Assembly (NCBI RefSeq): GCF_015207655.1
Contig: NZ_JADEWN010000039.1
Coordinates: 1 to 52,648, forward strand
From: Gloeocapsopsis crepidinum LEGE 06123
GTDB lineage: Bacteria; Cyanobacteriota; Cyanobacteriia; Cyanobacteriales; Chroococcidiopsidaceae
Length of the DNA stretch: 52,648 bases
Reading direction: 5' to 3'
The notes beneath the pieces are model-generated. The model searched no databases and was not told the origin of the DNA. It saw only the letters and a program-made list of their open reading frames with translations. Shown one piece after another: positions 36,500 through 44,937 of the stretch; position 1 is the first letter of the stretch, and the number at the start of each line of letters is the position of its first letter. The translations under genes and the position numbers were made by a program.

Positions 36500-37768
36500 C
36501 TATTTATGAGTTGCTACACCCATCCTTTTTTTCAGGGTGAACCATGCTGTCCGTAGCTTCCAAAATTTGCTCGTATGCATTGCGGCAATAGTAGCCTCAG
36601 CTTGTTGCCGTTCTACTTGCGTTTGGGCGAGTTGGGCTTGCGTTTGGGCGAGTTGGGCGTGGGTTTGTCCCAGTTCTGCCTGTGTTTGGGCGAGTTGGGC
36701 TTGCGATCGCTCTAATTCTGCCTGAGTTTGTGCTAGCTGCGCTTGTGTTTGCCCAAGTTCCGCCTGTGTTTGCACTTGCGATCGCTCTAATTCTGCCTGA
36801 GTTTGTGCTAGTTGCGTCTGCGATTGTCCTAATTCTGCTTGAGTTTGTAATAGTTGCGCGTGCGATCGTCGCTCTAGTTCACTCTGAAGCCGTTTGCCTT
36901 GTTTTTCTGATTTACATAAATCTACCCAATCCTGAAAAGCCCATACTTTATATGGAGAATTCCTGACTTTTTGAATCGTTTCTAATTGATGCTCTTGATC
37001 AATTTGAATTGCTTTAGCATTCAGTTCTTGATATATATTCAAAGCTTCAGGAAAGTAATAAGCAACTAATGTAGCTCTATGCACGTTTGCTTCTTGGACG
37101 CGTAGTAGTGAACGTTCAAATATATCAGGTGCAGGGTTAGCTAGCGTCACTTGAAATTTGTGATTAATGGCTTCAATGTTTTTTTCGAGTTGATTGGCTA
37201 TACTGTAAACACTAGTTAGAATACAGCGATCGGGAAAGCGATCGTAAAAGTTTAAAATTTTCTGGTTATAGTGAATCCATAGTTTAACTGCTAAGTCTGG
37301 GTGAGAAAAAAAGATCGTATCATTCTCTCCTCCTCGACGATATAAAGAATCTACGACTTCCCAAGGAGAGCGATAAACTAGAATAAACTTTGCTTCTGGT
37401 AGTAAATCTGCCCAAAAATTGAGAAAAAGAGTCGTTCTAGGATCTTTCCATCCCCAATATGGGCTTTTAGAATTTATAGCAATAAGTTCTTTTGCTTGGT
37501 CTATATACTGTTGTTCGACCTCTACTGTTTCTGTTAATGTCCATCCAGCATCATCTATTCCCTGAGAGCGCAAAACTGTTTTGTGAAACTCGAAAAAATC
37601 AATATTTTCAAAATGACCTTTTGCATTGCTTTCATTTGCTCCTAGCAGTCTTTCACCAACATCTACTCCTGCACTTTGAAGTATTGCCGCTGTCAGTGAT
37701 GTACCCGAACGATGCATCCCAGTAATGATAAAAGCAGTTTTGTCTGAATTAACTGCAAACGATTGCAT
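36500..37768 (-). CDS. Sulfotransferase with C-terminal Gln-rich coiled coil
   Basis: The 422-residue protein has a sulfotransferase domain (about 8-260): FIITGMHRSGTSLTAAIL is the PAPS 5'-phosphosulfate loop and LVYRSPWEVVDSLYRRGG the 3'-phosphate site. Residues about 300-395 are heptads of the type AQLAQTQ and AELGQTQ, a long coiled coil. A basic tail (FWKLRTAWFTLKKRMG) follows. That tail with a coiled coil also occurs in cyanobacterial and other glycan-related proteins, perhaps for membrane binding or oligomerisation. It would transfer sulfate to a sugar of the exported polysaccharide. Confidence 0.88.
   Translation of the reverse strand: MQSFAVNSDKTAFIITGMHRSGTSLTAAILQSAGVDVGERLLGANESNAKGHFENIDFFEFHKTVLRSQGIDDAGWTLTETVEVEQQYIDQAKELIAINSKSPYWGWKDPRTTLFLNFWADLLPEAKFILVYRSPWEVVDSLYRRGGENDTIFFSHPDLAVKLWIHYNQKILNFYDRFPDRCILTSVYSIANQLEKNIEAINHKFQVTLANPAPDIFERSLLRVQEANVHRATLVAYYFPEALNIYQELNAKAIQIDQEHQLETIQKVRNSPYKVWAFQDWVDLCKSEKQGKRLQSELERRSHAQLLQTQAELGQSQTQLAQTQAELERSQVQTQAELGQTQAQLAQTQAELERSQAQLAQTQAELGQTHAQLAQTQAQLAQTQVERQQAEATIAAMHTSKFWKLRTAWFTLKKRMGVATHK
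36600..36865. repeat. 21-base tandem coding repeat in the sulfotransferase coiled coil
   Basis: About twelve imperfect 21-base units (GTTTGGGCGAGTTGGGCTTG type) encode the heptads. One unit is out of register in the protein (ERSQVQTQAELGQ), pointing to past slippage. Some units contain the HIP1 octamer GCGATCGC. Confidence 0.8.
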
Positions 37769-37949
37769 AGATTTCTAACTATTTACGGATCAGATTTTAG
37801 AATAAAAATATTCTAGAACTTTCTCAACAAATTCAATTCATTTTATCAGCGTCGGTAACTAAATTTGCTGAATAGACAACTAAAGCTTGTAGGCCCAAGT
37901 TATACTTAGGTTTTACACTTACAACAACCGTAAAGGATTTAAATGCCTT

Positions 37950-38046
37950 GCTTGCAGCCCAAGTCAGATAAACTCGACTCTATACAGGTTTTCAGTCTAC
38001 TGAAGTAGACTTTTACTATCAGTCGTCAACTTAAGTTGACGACGGG
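37950..38046. repeat. Paired-hairpin repeat, copy C
   Basis: The plus-strand unit has stem 1 AGTCTAC/GTAGACT (37994-38011) and an 18-base perfect palindrome as stem 2, CGTCAACTTAAGTTGACG (38024-38041), joined by a 12-base spacer. A degenerate minus-strand partner is suggested at about 37950-37985 (AGTCAGA...CTCGACT), with several mismatches. Confidence 0.65.
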
Positions 38047-38123
38047 TCTGGATACCTATTAAGAATGCTGCAAGATCTGAGTTAAAAGTTTTGTTTTAGC
38101 TCAGTTGCATCTATTTGCATCCG

Positions 38124-38243
38124 CCTTAAAATTAATTTCAAGGCTCATAACCTAAGTCCATTTAAATGGACTAAAAAAGAGTTCTTACCAAGCTAGTCGG
38201 ATTGATCCGACTTAAGCTATTAGCCCAGGAATTTATTTCCTGG
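38124..38243. repeat. Paired-hairpin repeat, copy D (two divergent units)
   Basis: The minus-strand unit has stem 1 AGTCCATTTAAATGGACT (38155-38172) and stem 2 CCTTAAAA/TTTCAAGG (38124-38143). The plus-strand unit has stem 1 AGTCGGAT/ATCCGACT (38195-38212) and stem 2 CCAGGAA/TTCCTGG (38225-38243). Both have a short spacer ending in GAGCC or TAGCC. All four stems differ in sequence from copies A to C but still pair. Confidence 0.75.
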
Positions 38244-38271
38244 CGGGACAGTGCAAGATTTGATTTGTACT

Positions 38272-38300
38272 AAAAAAGGGTGTCTAATGAGGCACCCTTC
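38272..38300 (-). terminator. Terminator of the RTX-repeat gene
   Basis: On the minus strand AAGGGTG pairs with CACCCTT across a 10-base loop and runs into a T tract. It lies about 20 bases after the stop at 38321. Confidence 0.85.
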
Positions 38301-38320
38301 AGAGTTAGATGAGTATTATT

Positions 38321-39613
38321 CTAGACAACAATATCTGGGGTAGGAATAATCACGGGATCGCCAAGAAAAATATTCGTACTACCAAAACTTCCAGCATCGA
38401 CAAAAGTTGCAATGAGAGTTGCATCTTCTGGAGTAGTACCACCAGTTGGATCGTAGTAAAGTTGTCCGATACCAGCTTCACCACCTTCACCACCACTAAT
38501 TGCGTAGATAGAAGCAACGCCACCAGGTAACGTATCTTCTAATATTGCTGCCTCAAGAGAAGCAGCTGCGACAAAATCATTTGGACTTAACTCATTATCT
38601 TCAATAAATTGTAAACCTGTAAATGCAGATGGGTTTAGAACAATAATATCTCCCCCTTCTCCTCCGTCGAAGCCAAAGAAGTCAGTAATGACATCACCGC
38701 CATCAGTGATAGCGTTATAGCCAAAGCTAGTAGGACCAACACCACTAGTCAGTACGTCAACGCCAGCACCACCAATCAAGGTATCATTACCACCACCAAC
38801 AAGGGTATCGTTGCCTAAATTACCAAAAAGTAAGCTGCCATCCTCAAGACTTGTACTGATGAGATAGTCACCACCTTGACCACCATAAAGTGTATCTCCA
38901 CCACCAGCAGTAGTTAGGATATCATCTCCTAAGTTGCCATACAGGACATTACCGCCACCTGTGGCATTTAAAGCGTCGCTTCCCTGACCGCCAAATAGGG
39001 TATCTTCACCATTACCAATAAGAACATCATCCCCTAAGTTGCCATACAGCTCAGCCGCACCGTCACCATCGTTAACGAGGGTATCATTACCCTGACCGCC
39101 GTACAGTGTGGGGCTACCACCTCCACTATCTAAGCTATCGTCGCCTTGATTACCAAATAGGAGATCGCTGCCACCACTATCAAGCGTGTCATTCCCTTCG
39201 CCGCCATACAGGGTGTCATCACCATTACCAGTAAGACTATCGTTTCCTGCGTCGCCATACAGCTGAGCAGCAAAATTACCAGTAACTGTGAGCACATCAT
39301 TATCCTGACCACCGTAGAGGGTGTCATTACCCTGCGCAACTAAGTTATCGATACCCAGGTTGCCAAAAAGCAGACTACTGCCACCTGCAAAACTTGTTAA
39401 TGAGTCATCTCCTTGACCACCATACAGAGTTGCATCTCCAGTAGCAGTTAGAGTGTCGTTTCCTTCGTTACCGAAGGCTTGATCGCCTGCACCTACTGTA
39501 ATCGTATCGTTGCCTGCAAGACCATTAACGATATCTGGCTCTGCAGTAAGATTAGGAAAAGTGCCAAGGTTTGGAAAAGTGTCATCTCCAGTGGTTAAAT
39601 TGATAACTGCCAT
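38321..39613 (-). CDS. RTX-type calcium-binding repeat protein
   Basis: The 430-residue acidic protein is built from GGxGxDxL-type repeats (LYGGQGDDSL, LFGNLGNDTL and others) over residues about 30-290. The repeats alternate between a canonical G-G-Q-G-x-D unit and a G-N-L-G-x-D unit with a period near 40 residues. Such repeats bind Ca2+ and fold outside the cell, usually after type I secretion. No signal peptide is visible. The C-terminal ~130 residues (DVITDFFGFDGG, IFLGDPVIIP) resemble tails of cyanobacterial secreted RTX proteins. It may be a surface or matrix protein held by the polysaccharide. Confidence 0.9.
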   Translation of the reverse strand: MAVINLTTGDDTFPNLGTFPNLTAEPDIVNGLAGNDTITVGAGDQAFGNEGNDTLTATGDATLYGGQGDDSLTSFAGGSSLLFGNLGIDNLVAQGNDTLYGGQDNDVLTVTGNFAAQLYGDAGNDSLTGNGDDTLYGGEGNDTLDSGGSDLLFGNQGDDSLDSGGGSPTLYGGQGNDTLVNDGDGAAELYGNLGDDVLIGNGEDTLFGGQGSDALNATGGGNVLYGNLGDDILTTAGGGDTLYGGQGGDYLISTSLEDGSLLFGNLGNDTLVGGGNDTLIGGAGVDVLTSGVGPTSFGYNAITDGGDVITDFFGFDGGEGGDIIVLNPSAFTGLQFIEDNELSPNDFVAAASLEAAILEDTLPGGVASIYAISGGEGGEAGIGQLYYDPTGGTTPEDATLIATFVDAGSFGSTNIFLGDPVIIPTPDIVV

Positions 39614-39901
39614 TAAAGTTCACTCCTAATTAGGTTGTTGATGTGAAATAACTGTGTTTCAGCGAAGTAACGCACGCGACAATGAACCTGAATGTCAATA
39701 CTCCAGGTATCGTAATGAGGGGCTAAACCTACGGATGTCTCCAGGTTGCCTTACTTAACTAAAATCCAGAACAAACCTAACCGCCGTCATTGCGTGTATC
39801 CAAGCGCAAATTTACGGATAAACAATTTTCTTACGACTAGATAAATTCAGTACATCTACTGTGGCAGTCTTAATTTTCGCGTGCTTTCATCTACAGTTTT
39901 T

Positions 39902-40729
39902 TTATCTACGTGAATTTACGGTAGACAAGAACTTTAACACCTTATTTAAAAAACGGGGTTTTTGCGCTACAGAATGCGATGCGTCAATATATCCAAAGCG
40001 CCGTAAACTTTCCTCACCCTGCAACATTAAGCTATGCACAATTTCTGCATCGGCTTGCTGCCATCGCCCAATTGTGGGTGGAACTATAATTTCTAAGTCA
40101 GGCATCTCGCGCTCAAGCGGAACTTGTAAAAACTTCCACAATTGCCGAACCGTTGGCAATGTTTGCAAGACTAACTCTTCAAATTGAAGACGAATGTAGC
40201 GTTTTCCTAAGAATTTATTACCAAAATCAGCCGCAAAATTATTAACTTTAAGCCACAGTTCAAACGAGTCTTGAGGATTCATCTCCGCAATATCTCGACC
40301 TAATACCGCTGCCCCATGCTTGCGCAGCTGGTTCTGATTTCCCGAAAATGCCATATCACGACCATCGCGGACGACATGGATAAAACGCATTTGAGGAAAA
40401 TGACGATAGATGAAGGGTAATAAATAGATTGTGCGGGGATACTTCCAACCCCAATTGATGCCAGCTGGCATATGCGCGCAATGCTTTTCGATGCATTTTA
40501 AAAATTCTGCATCCATAGCTGCTTGCTCTGATGCTGTTAAATAAGCATCTTTGCCATTGTGAGCGATGTCAATCCATTTATCACAAAACTCGGTCAGGGC
40601 TAGGGCATCTTCCGATCCATTCAAGATTTTGCCCATATCCACACCTGCATTGTCAACCGCTCGCGTAAATACTCGCGTTCCAGAACCCCCAGTACCGCCA
40701 ATTACAATAGGGGTATTACTCGGAATCAT
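39902..40729 (-). CDS. Sulfotransferase family protein
   Basis: The 275-residue protein has the PAPS 5'-phosphosulfate loop GGTGGSGTRVFT (11-22), the 3'-phosphate motif HVVRDGRDMAFSGNQ (about 118-132) and INWGWKYPRT between them. It resembles carbohydrate-type sulfotransferases, with no coiled coil, and differs from the one at 36500. It sits immediately downstream of the ABC exporter genes, so sulfation of the exported glycan is the likely role. PAPS synthesis genes are not in the window. Confidence 0.88.
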   Translation of the reverse strand: MIPSNTPIVIGGTGGSGTRVFTRAVDNAGVDMGKILNGSEDALALTEFCDKWIDIAHNGKDAYLTASEQAAMDAEFLKCIEKHCAHMPAGINWGWKYPRTIYLLPFIYRHFPQMRFIHVVRDGRDMAFSGNQNQLRKHGAAVLGRDIAEMNPQDSFELWLKVNNFAADFGNKFLGKRYIRLQFEELVLQTLPTVRQLWKFLQVPLEREMPDLEIIVPPTIGRWQQADAEIVHSLMLQGEESLRRFGYIDASHSVAQKPRFLNKVLKFLSTVNSRR

Positions 40730-40781
40730 GACTCATCTCCTGACACTAATTTGAATTCTAAGCATGAATCACAGATGCCCT

Positions 40782-40894
40782 CCGACTGGAGTCGGGGCTA
40801 TCCAGGCAAAGTGTACCAAGGTACACTAAAACAAGATTTTTATGAGTAAGTCCACGGAGGTGGACTTTGTTTATTTAGCGGCGAATTCATTCGC
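40782..40894. repeat. Paired-hairpin repeat, copy B (two divergent units)
   Basis: The minus-strand unit has stem 1 AGTGTACC/GGTACACT (40810-40827) and stem 2 CCGACT/AGTCGG (40782-40795). The plus-strand unit has stem 1 AAGTCCAC/GTGGACTT (40848-40867) and stem 2 GCGAAT/ATTCGC (40881-40894). It occupies most of the gap between the Wzt-like and sulfotransferase genes. The plus unit is nearly the same as the minus unit of copy A. Confidence 0.8.
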
Positions 40895-40922
40895 GATTCT
40901 CTTTATGCAGGAGGTTTCAGGA

Positions 40923-42236
40923 TTAGGATGAAGAAATAGAACTCGCATTTATTTGGCGATCTGAGAAAATATTTTGACTGTTATCTAATACATTGCATTC
41001 AATATTGATAGGTAAGGCAAAAAAACCTAATGAAGGTGGGTTGCCAACGACTGCTAATGGCAACATATCAAAGCGGCGATCGAGTTGCGTTATGCTATGG
41101 TTCTCTCCTAATTCGGCAACTCCAGCAGAGACAGTATAATTTCCTGGAGACATATAACATTGCCAACTAAATTCAATGACTACCATACTTTTTGCCAAAG
41201 TAGGAGCTAAGTCTTTTTTAGAGTGAAAAGTATTAGTTCCAATAATAGGAATACCTTTTAAATCTTTGATAGCAAAGCCTACAAATGGACGAACAACTTC
41301 ACGATAAAAATAAATTGTGATACGTACAGTAATTATGTCTGCCCATTCTACAGTTTGAGTAGTTGTCCCTTGAGAATTGACAACTTCTACACTAATGACT
41401 TCTGCACCACCAAAACCAATCCTCGATTCACCTATTTGATTGTCATTTTTTTGTTCATACTTTTGTTGAAAACTTGCTAAGTCGGTATTTTGATCGGCTT
41501 CTCTTTGAGCAATTAAGCTTTTGTATGCTAAAGCAACTTGGCGAGGTTCGCCTTGAGATATCATTAAACTCTTGTCAAGTAAGATGGCGCGATCGCACAG
41601 TTGCAGAATACTTGTCAGATCGTGAGAAACAAATAAAATTGTTTTCCCATCTTGATAAAATTGCTCAATTTTTCTAAAGCACTTGCGCTGAAAAAGAATA
41701 TCTCCTACAGATAGCGCTTCATCAATGATGAGTATTTCTGGATTGACATGAGTCGCTACTGCAAATGCTAGCCGGACAAACATACCGCTAGAATAAGTTT
41801 TTACAGGTTGATCGATAAACTCTCCAATGTCTGCAAAAGCTGCAATTTCATCAAATTTATTTTCAAGTTCTTCTTGGGTCATCCCTAATAAGCGACCATT
41901 AAAAAAGACATTTTGACGACCCGTAAACTCTGGATTAAAACCACTACCTAGTTCTAGTAACGCTGAAATTCGACCGTTGACTGTTACTGCTCCTGTTGTT
42001 GGTGTTAGAGTTCCTACAATAATTTGCAATAATGTACTTTTACCAGAGCCATTTTGTCCGATAATGCCTAAAGTGTGTCCTTTAGGAATCTCTAGGTCAA
42101 TATCCCGCAATGCCCAAAATTCTTCTGCTCTACTTTTCCCTGGTAACAGTATTTCCTTAAGTCGTTCAACGGGGTGAGGATATCGCTTATAGCATTTCGA
42201 GACATTTTTTAATGAAATTGCAATTTCTTCAGCCAT
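40923..42236 (-). CDS. Polysaccharide ABC exporter ATPase (Wzt-like)
   Basis: The 437-residue protein has an ABC ATPase domain (about 1-240): Walker A IGQNGSGKST, signature YSSGMFVRLAFAVA, Walker B ILIIDEAL and the H-loop SHDLTS. A C-terminal beta domain (about 260-435; SVEVVNSQGTTTQTVEWAD) is the Wzt-C type that in known systems recognises the non-reducing-end cap of the glycan. ATG 42236 was chosen over GTG at 42266. With the permease upstream it exports a lipid-linked polysaccharide to the periplasm. Confidence 0.93.
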   Translation of the reverse strand: MAEEIAISLKNVSKCYKRYPHPVERLKEILLPGKSRAEEFWALRDIDLEIPKGHTLGIIGQNGSGKSTLLQIIVGTLTPTTGAVTVNGRISALLELGSGFNPEFTGRQNVFFNGRLLGMTQEELENKFDEIAAFADIGEFIDQPVKTYSSGMFVRLAFAVATHVNPEILIIDEALSVGDILFQRKCFRKIEQFYQDGKTILFVSHDLTSILQLCDRAILLDKSLMISQGEPRQVALAYKSLIAQREADQNTDLASFQQKYEQKNDNQIGESRIGFGGAEVISVEVVNSQGTTTQTVEWADIITVRITIYFYREVVRPFVGFAIKDLKGIPIIGTNTFHSKKDLAPTLAKSMVVIEFSWQCYMSPGNYTVSAGVAELGENHSITQLDRRFDMLPLAVVGNPPSLGFFALPINIECNVLDNSQNIFSDRQINASSISSS

Positions 42237-42392
42237 TGTTTCACATTTACCCCTCAAAACTCCCACACATCAACTGCTAGTCAAACAAAATTACCAGGTT
42301 CGACTTGCAGCGATCGCATTTATTTCCCCAGTTCAATTAACTTAGTCATGCGACAAAATGATGACTCTACCTACCTCCAACATGATTTGATT

Positions 42393-43250
42393 CTAGAGTA
42401 CGTCAGCAAATGCAGGACGCAAACGTCGATAAATCAACAAACCAACATAAAAAATGACTGCGGATAACATCGTAGCCACTCCCAATTCTCCCCAGTGCCG
42501 CACTTCTCCTTGCAGGATGATGTCTCGATGAGTTTCGACAATTGCGGTCATTGGATTGAGCCAAAATACCCAATTTCTCCATCCTTCAGGAATCAGCGAT
42601 GCTGGATAGATAATTGGTGTTGCATAAAACCACAAATTCATCACAACGACCAAGGTCTGTGGTATATCTCGGAGAAACACCGTCAGTCCAGCAGCTAAAT
42701 ATCCAATGCCAGCTGTTAATAGTAATTGCGGTATCCATATCAGTGGTAGCAGCCAAAGCGTAACGTGAACGATCTGTGTTGTGATTGCCACGAGTAAAAT
42801 CAACACTATCAATCCCAAGGAACTTTCAATAAAGGCAGCACAAACAGGTACTAAAGGCAATAGTGCTAGCGGAAACACCACTTTCTTGACTAAGTTTGAT
42901 TGGTTAATGACACAGGTTGCTGCTGGTAAAAATCCATTCAAAAATGCTGTCCAGGGTAGCAATCCAGCAAATAGCCATAGTCCGTACATGAAGTTATTTT
43001 CTGGTAAACCCTCTAAACTCAGCCTGACCCGCAAAACAATGGAAAATACATAGGTGAAAATTAGTAACTGCGACAGCTGATTGAGTAAAGGCCATAAGTT
43101 GCCTAAAACTGAGCCTTTGTATCTTGCCTCTAGTTCTCGCAACACTAGTATTCTGAGTAAATCTAGCTTTGCCCACCATTGCTCACTAAATGGGAGTAAA
43201 CGCCTAGTTTGACCAGCTTTTCGGACAACGCCTTTAATTGTTTGTCGCAA
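42393..43250 (-). CDS. Polysaccharide ABC exporter permease (Wzm-like)
   Basis: The 285-residue ABC-2 permease has six membrane segments and the family stretches LELEARYKGSVLG-like (LVLRELEARYKGSVLGNLWP), LLPWTAFLNGF and FYATPIIYPASLIPEGWRN. The start codon seems to be TTG at 43250; no ATG lies near the family start. It is the promoter-proximal gene of the minus-strand locus, 156 bases before the ATPase gene, and probably forms a two-gene export unit with it. Confidence 0.92.
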   Translation of the reverse strand: MRQTIKGVVRKAGQTRRLLPFSEQWWAKLDLLRILVLRELEARYKGSVLGNLWPLLNQLSQLLIFTYVFSIVLRVRLSLEGLPENNFMYGLWLFAGLLPWTAFLNGFLPAATCVINQSNLVKKVVFPLALLPLVPVCAAFIESSLGLIVLILLVAITTQIVHVTLWLLPLIWIPQLLLTAGIGYLAAGLTVFLRDIPQTLVVVMNLWFYATPIIYPASLIPEGWRNWVFWLNPMTAIVETHRDIILQGEVRHWGELGVATMLSAVIFYVGLLIYRRLRPAFADVL

Positions 43251-43537
43251 TTTTCACATCCTCGCTCACTACCGACACACCACACTTTTTGAGACGATTT
43301 TGATTGAGTTTACCTCTTAATAGTGAATAAATCAGATAGTTCGCTTAGGTTCTACTAAGCACAAGATTGTATCGGAAATTTTCTATAACGCAATACTTAA
43401 TTAAGGCATCTAGCATCAGTGTTGAGAGCAAAAGTCATCACCAGTCAACAAAAATCATCGAAATCTAGTGACGACTAGCGCTTGGAGCCAAAGATTCCGC
43501 TACACTGGGTCATGGTTCACTTGCGTTGTAAGTTGGC

Positions 43538-43732
43538 ATGGAAATCGGACAACAAGTTAAGGTCTGTCGTTTAAGAGATCGAGTATCACCGCTAATTATC
43601 AAGCGCCTAGGCAAAATCGGTACTGTCAAAGGCTATAAAATGCTTGATGGTAGTAATGTTGGCGTCGTCGTTCAATTTGAAGACCAATTTGCCACTTGGT
43701 TTTTTGAAGACGAACTCAAAGTTATGCAGTAG
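43538..43732 (+). CDS. petP: Cytochrome b6f subunit PetP (DUF2862)
   Basis: The 64-residue SH3-like protein (starts MEIGQQVKVCRLRDRVSP, ends TWFFEDELKVMQ) matches the DUF2862 family that includes Synechocystis Ssr2998, a peripheral cytoplasmic subunit of the cytochrome b6f complex. It affects the complex's stability and the balance of linear and cyclic electron flow. The length is normal. It may be transcribed with the ArsA/Get3-like gene 81 bases downstream. Confidence 0.8.
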   Translation: MEIGQQVKVCRLRDRVSPLIIKRLGKIGTVKGYKMLDGSNVGVVVQFEDQFATWFFEDELKVMQ

Positions 43733-43813
43733 GGGTGATACTGGGGGTAGCTGTCCCTAGATATACATAACTAGAAAACCCCCTTAAATGAAAACTGCTT
43801 AGGAAATATTGTA

Positions 43814-44917
43814 ATGGCGCTGATATTGACCTTTTTAGGGAAAAGTGGTGGCGATCGCCAAAAGATTGCGATCGCTGCTGCCAAAAAATTTGCAAACGAA
43901 GGCAAACGCGTCCTCTTGACAGGACGAGATACTGGACCTGGATTGAGTTTACTACTCAACACCTCACTCAGTTCTACACCACAGCAAATATCTCCCAACC
44001 TCGAAGCGGTACAACTCAAAACCTCTGGTTTGCTAGAACGCAGTTGGGAGGAAGTCAAGAAGTTAGAAGCGCAATACCTGCGCACGCCCATTCTGAAAGA
44101 CGTTTACGGACAAGAACTGCCAGTTTTACCAGGAATGGATAGTGCGTTAGAACTTAATGCCCTACGCGAATACGATGCGAGTGGTAAATACGACGTTATC
44201 CTCTACGAGAGTAGCGGTGACTCTACTACACTGCGAATGCTAGGCATGGCAGAAAGCTTGAGTTGGTACGTGCGACGCTTTCGGCAATTGTTTACTAATT
44301 CTGATTTAGGTAAAGCAATTGCTGAATCACCATTTATTCAACCTTTGATTAGCAGTTTTCTCAATGTCAATTGGACGGCAGATAACTTTGCTCAGCCTAC
44401 CAATCAAATTAATAACATCCTAGAACAGGGCAAAGCTGCACTTGCTGATCCAAAACGCGTTGCTTCATTTTTAGTGACAACCGATGACCCACTTGATATT
44501 GCAAATGTTCGTTATTTGTGGGGAAGTGCCCAACAAGTAGGTTTAATTGTCGGTGGTGTTATTCTCCACTCCGCTGATACGACAATTGCCAATTTATCAA
44601 ATTCATTTGATCCGTTGCCCGTTACAGTTGTTACCGGTCATACTTTAGATGACACGCAGCTAATGAACGCTTTACCTGATTTTGTCCAGCAGGCACAACA
44701 AGCTCCTAAACCGATAGAAATTATGGTTGCAGCAAGTCAAGTACGCCTATTTTTACCTGGATTTGATAAAAAAGAAGTCAAGCTGACGCAATCAGGTCCA
44801 GAGATTACAGTAGAAGCAGGCGACCAGCGGCGCAACATTTTTTTACCCCCTGGTTTGAGTGGGAAACAAATTGCTGGTGCTAAATTTCAAAACAACTATT
44901 TGACAATATCTTTCTAG
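43814..44917 (+). CDS. ArsA/Get3-like protein with Hsp20-like C-terminal domain
   Basis: The 367-residue protein has the ArsA/Get3 fold (1-300) and a C-terminal alpha-crystallin-like domain (about 300-367; EIMVAASQVRLFLPGFDKKE, ISF end), the layout of plastid and cyanobacterial Get3d-type proteins. The P-loop is unusual: GKSGGDRQK stands where ArsA/Get3 proteins have the deviant Walker A KGGxGK[ST], so the Gly, Thr and Ser positions are changed. ATP hydrolysis is therefore doubtful. Other conserved stretches, such as YDVILYESSGDSTTLRMLG and PGMDSALELNALREYD, are intact. It precedes chlG by 20 bases, probably in one operon. Confidence 0.85.
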   Translation: MALILTFLGKSGGDRQKIAIAAAKKFANEGKRVLLTGRDTGPGLSLLLNTSLSSTPQQISPNLEAVQLKTSGLLERSWEEVKKLEAQYLRTPILKDVYGQELPVLPGMDSALELNALREYDASGKYDVILYESSGDSTTLRMLGMAESLSWYVRRFRQLFTNSDLGKAIAESPFIQPLISSFLNVNWTADNFAQPTNQINNILEQGKAALADPKRVASFLVTTDDPLDIANVRYLWGSAQQVGLIVGGVILHSADTTIANLSNSFDPLPVTVVTGHTLDDTQLMNALPDFVQQAQQAPKPIEIMVAASQVRLFLPGFDKKEVKLTQSGPEITVEAGDQRRNIFLPPGLSGKQIAGAKFQNNYLTISF

Positions 44918-44937
44918 AAGCTGTCAAGTAAAATATT

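Larger units (their letters stand above)
37769..38320. other. 550-base intergenic region with two paired-hairpin copies
   Basis: No gene was found between the RTX-protein stop and the sulfotransferase start. The stretch holds hairpin repeat copies C and D, listed separately, and the terminator of the RTX gene at its left border in gene orientation. It is the densest repeat region of the window. Confidence 0.7.

Noticed and set aside
36600-36865. Regular repeats resembling a CRISPR array
   Set aside because: The units are contiguous 21-base coding repeats with no spacers and match heptad residues of a coiled coil.
38700-39500. Repetitive DNA in the RTX gene as a possible satellite or CRISPR
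   Set aside because: The repeats are imperfect, have no unique spacers and translate to Ca-binding nonapeptides in one long frame.
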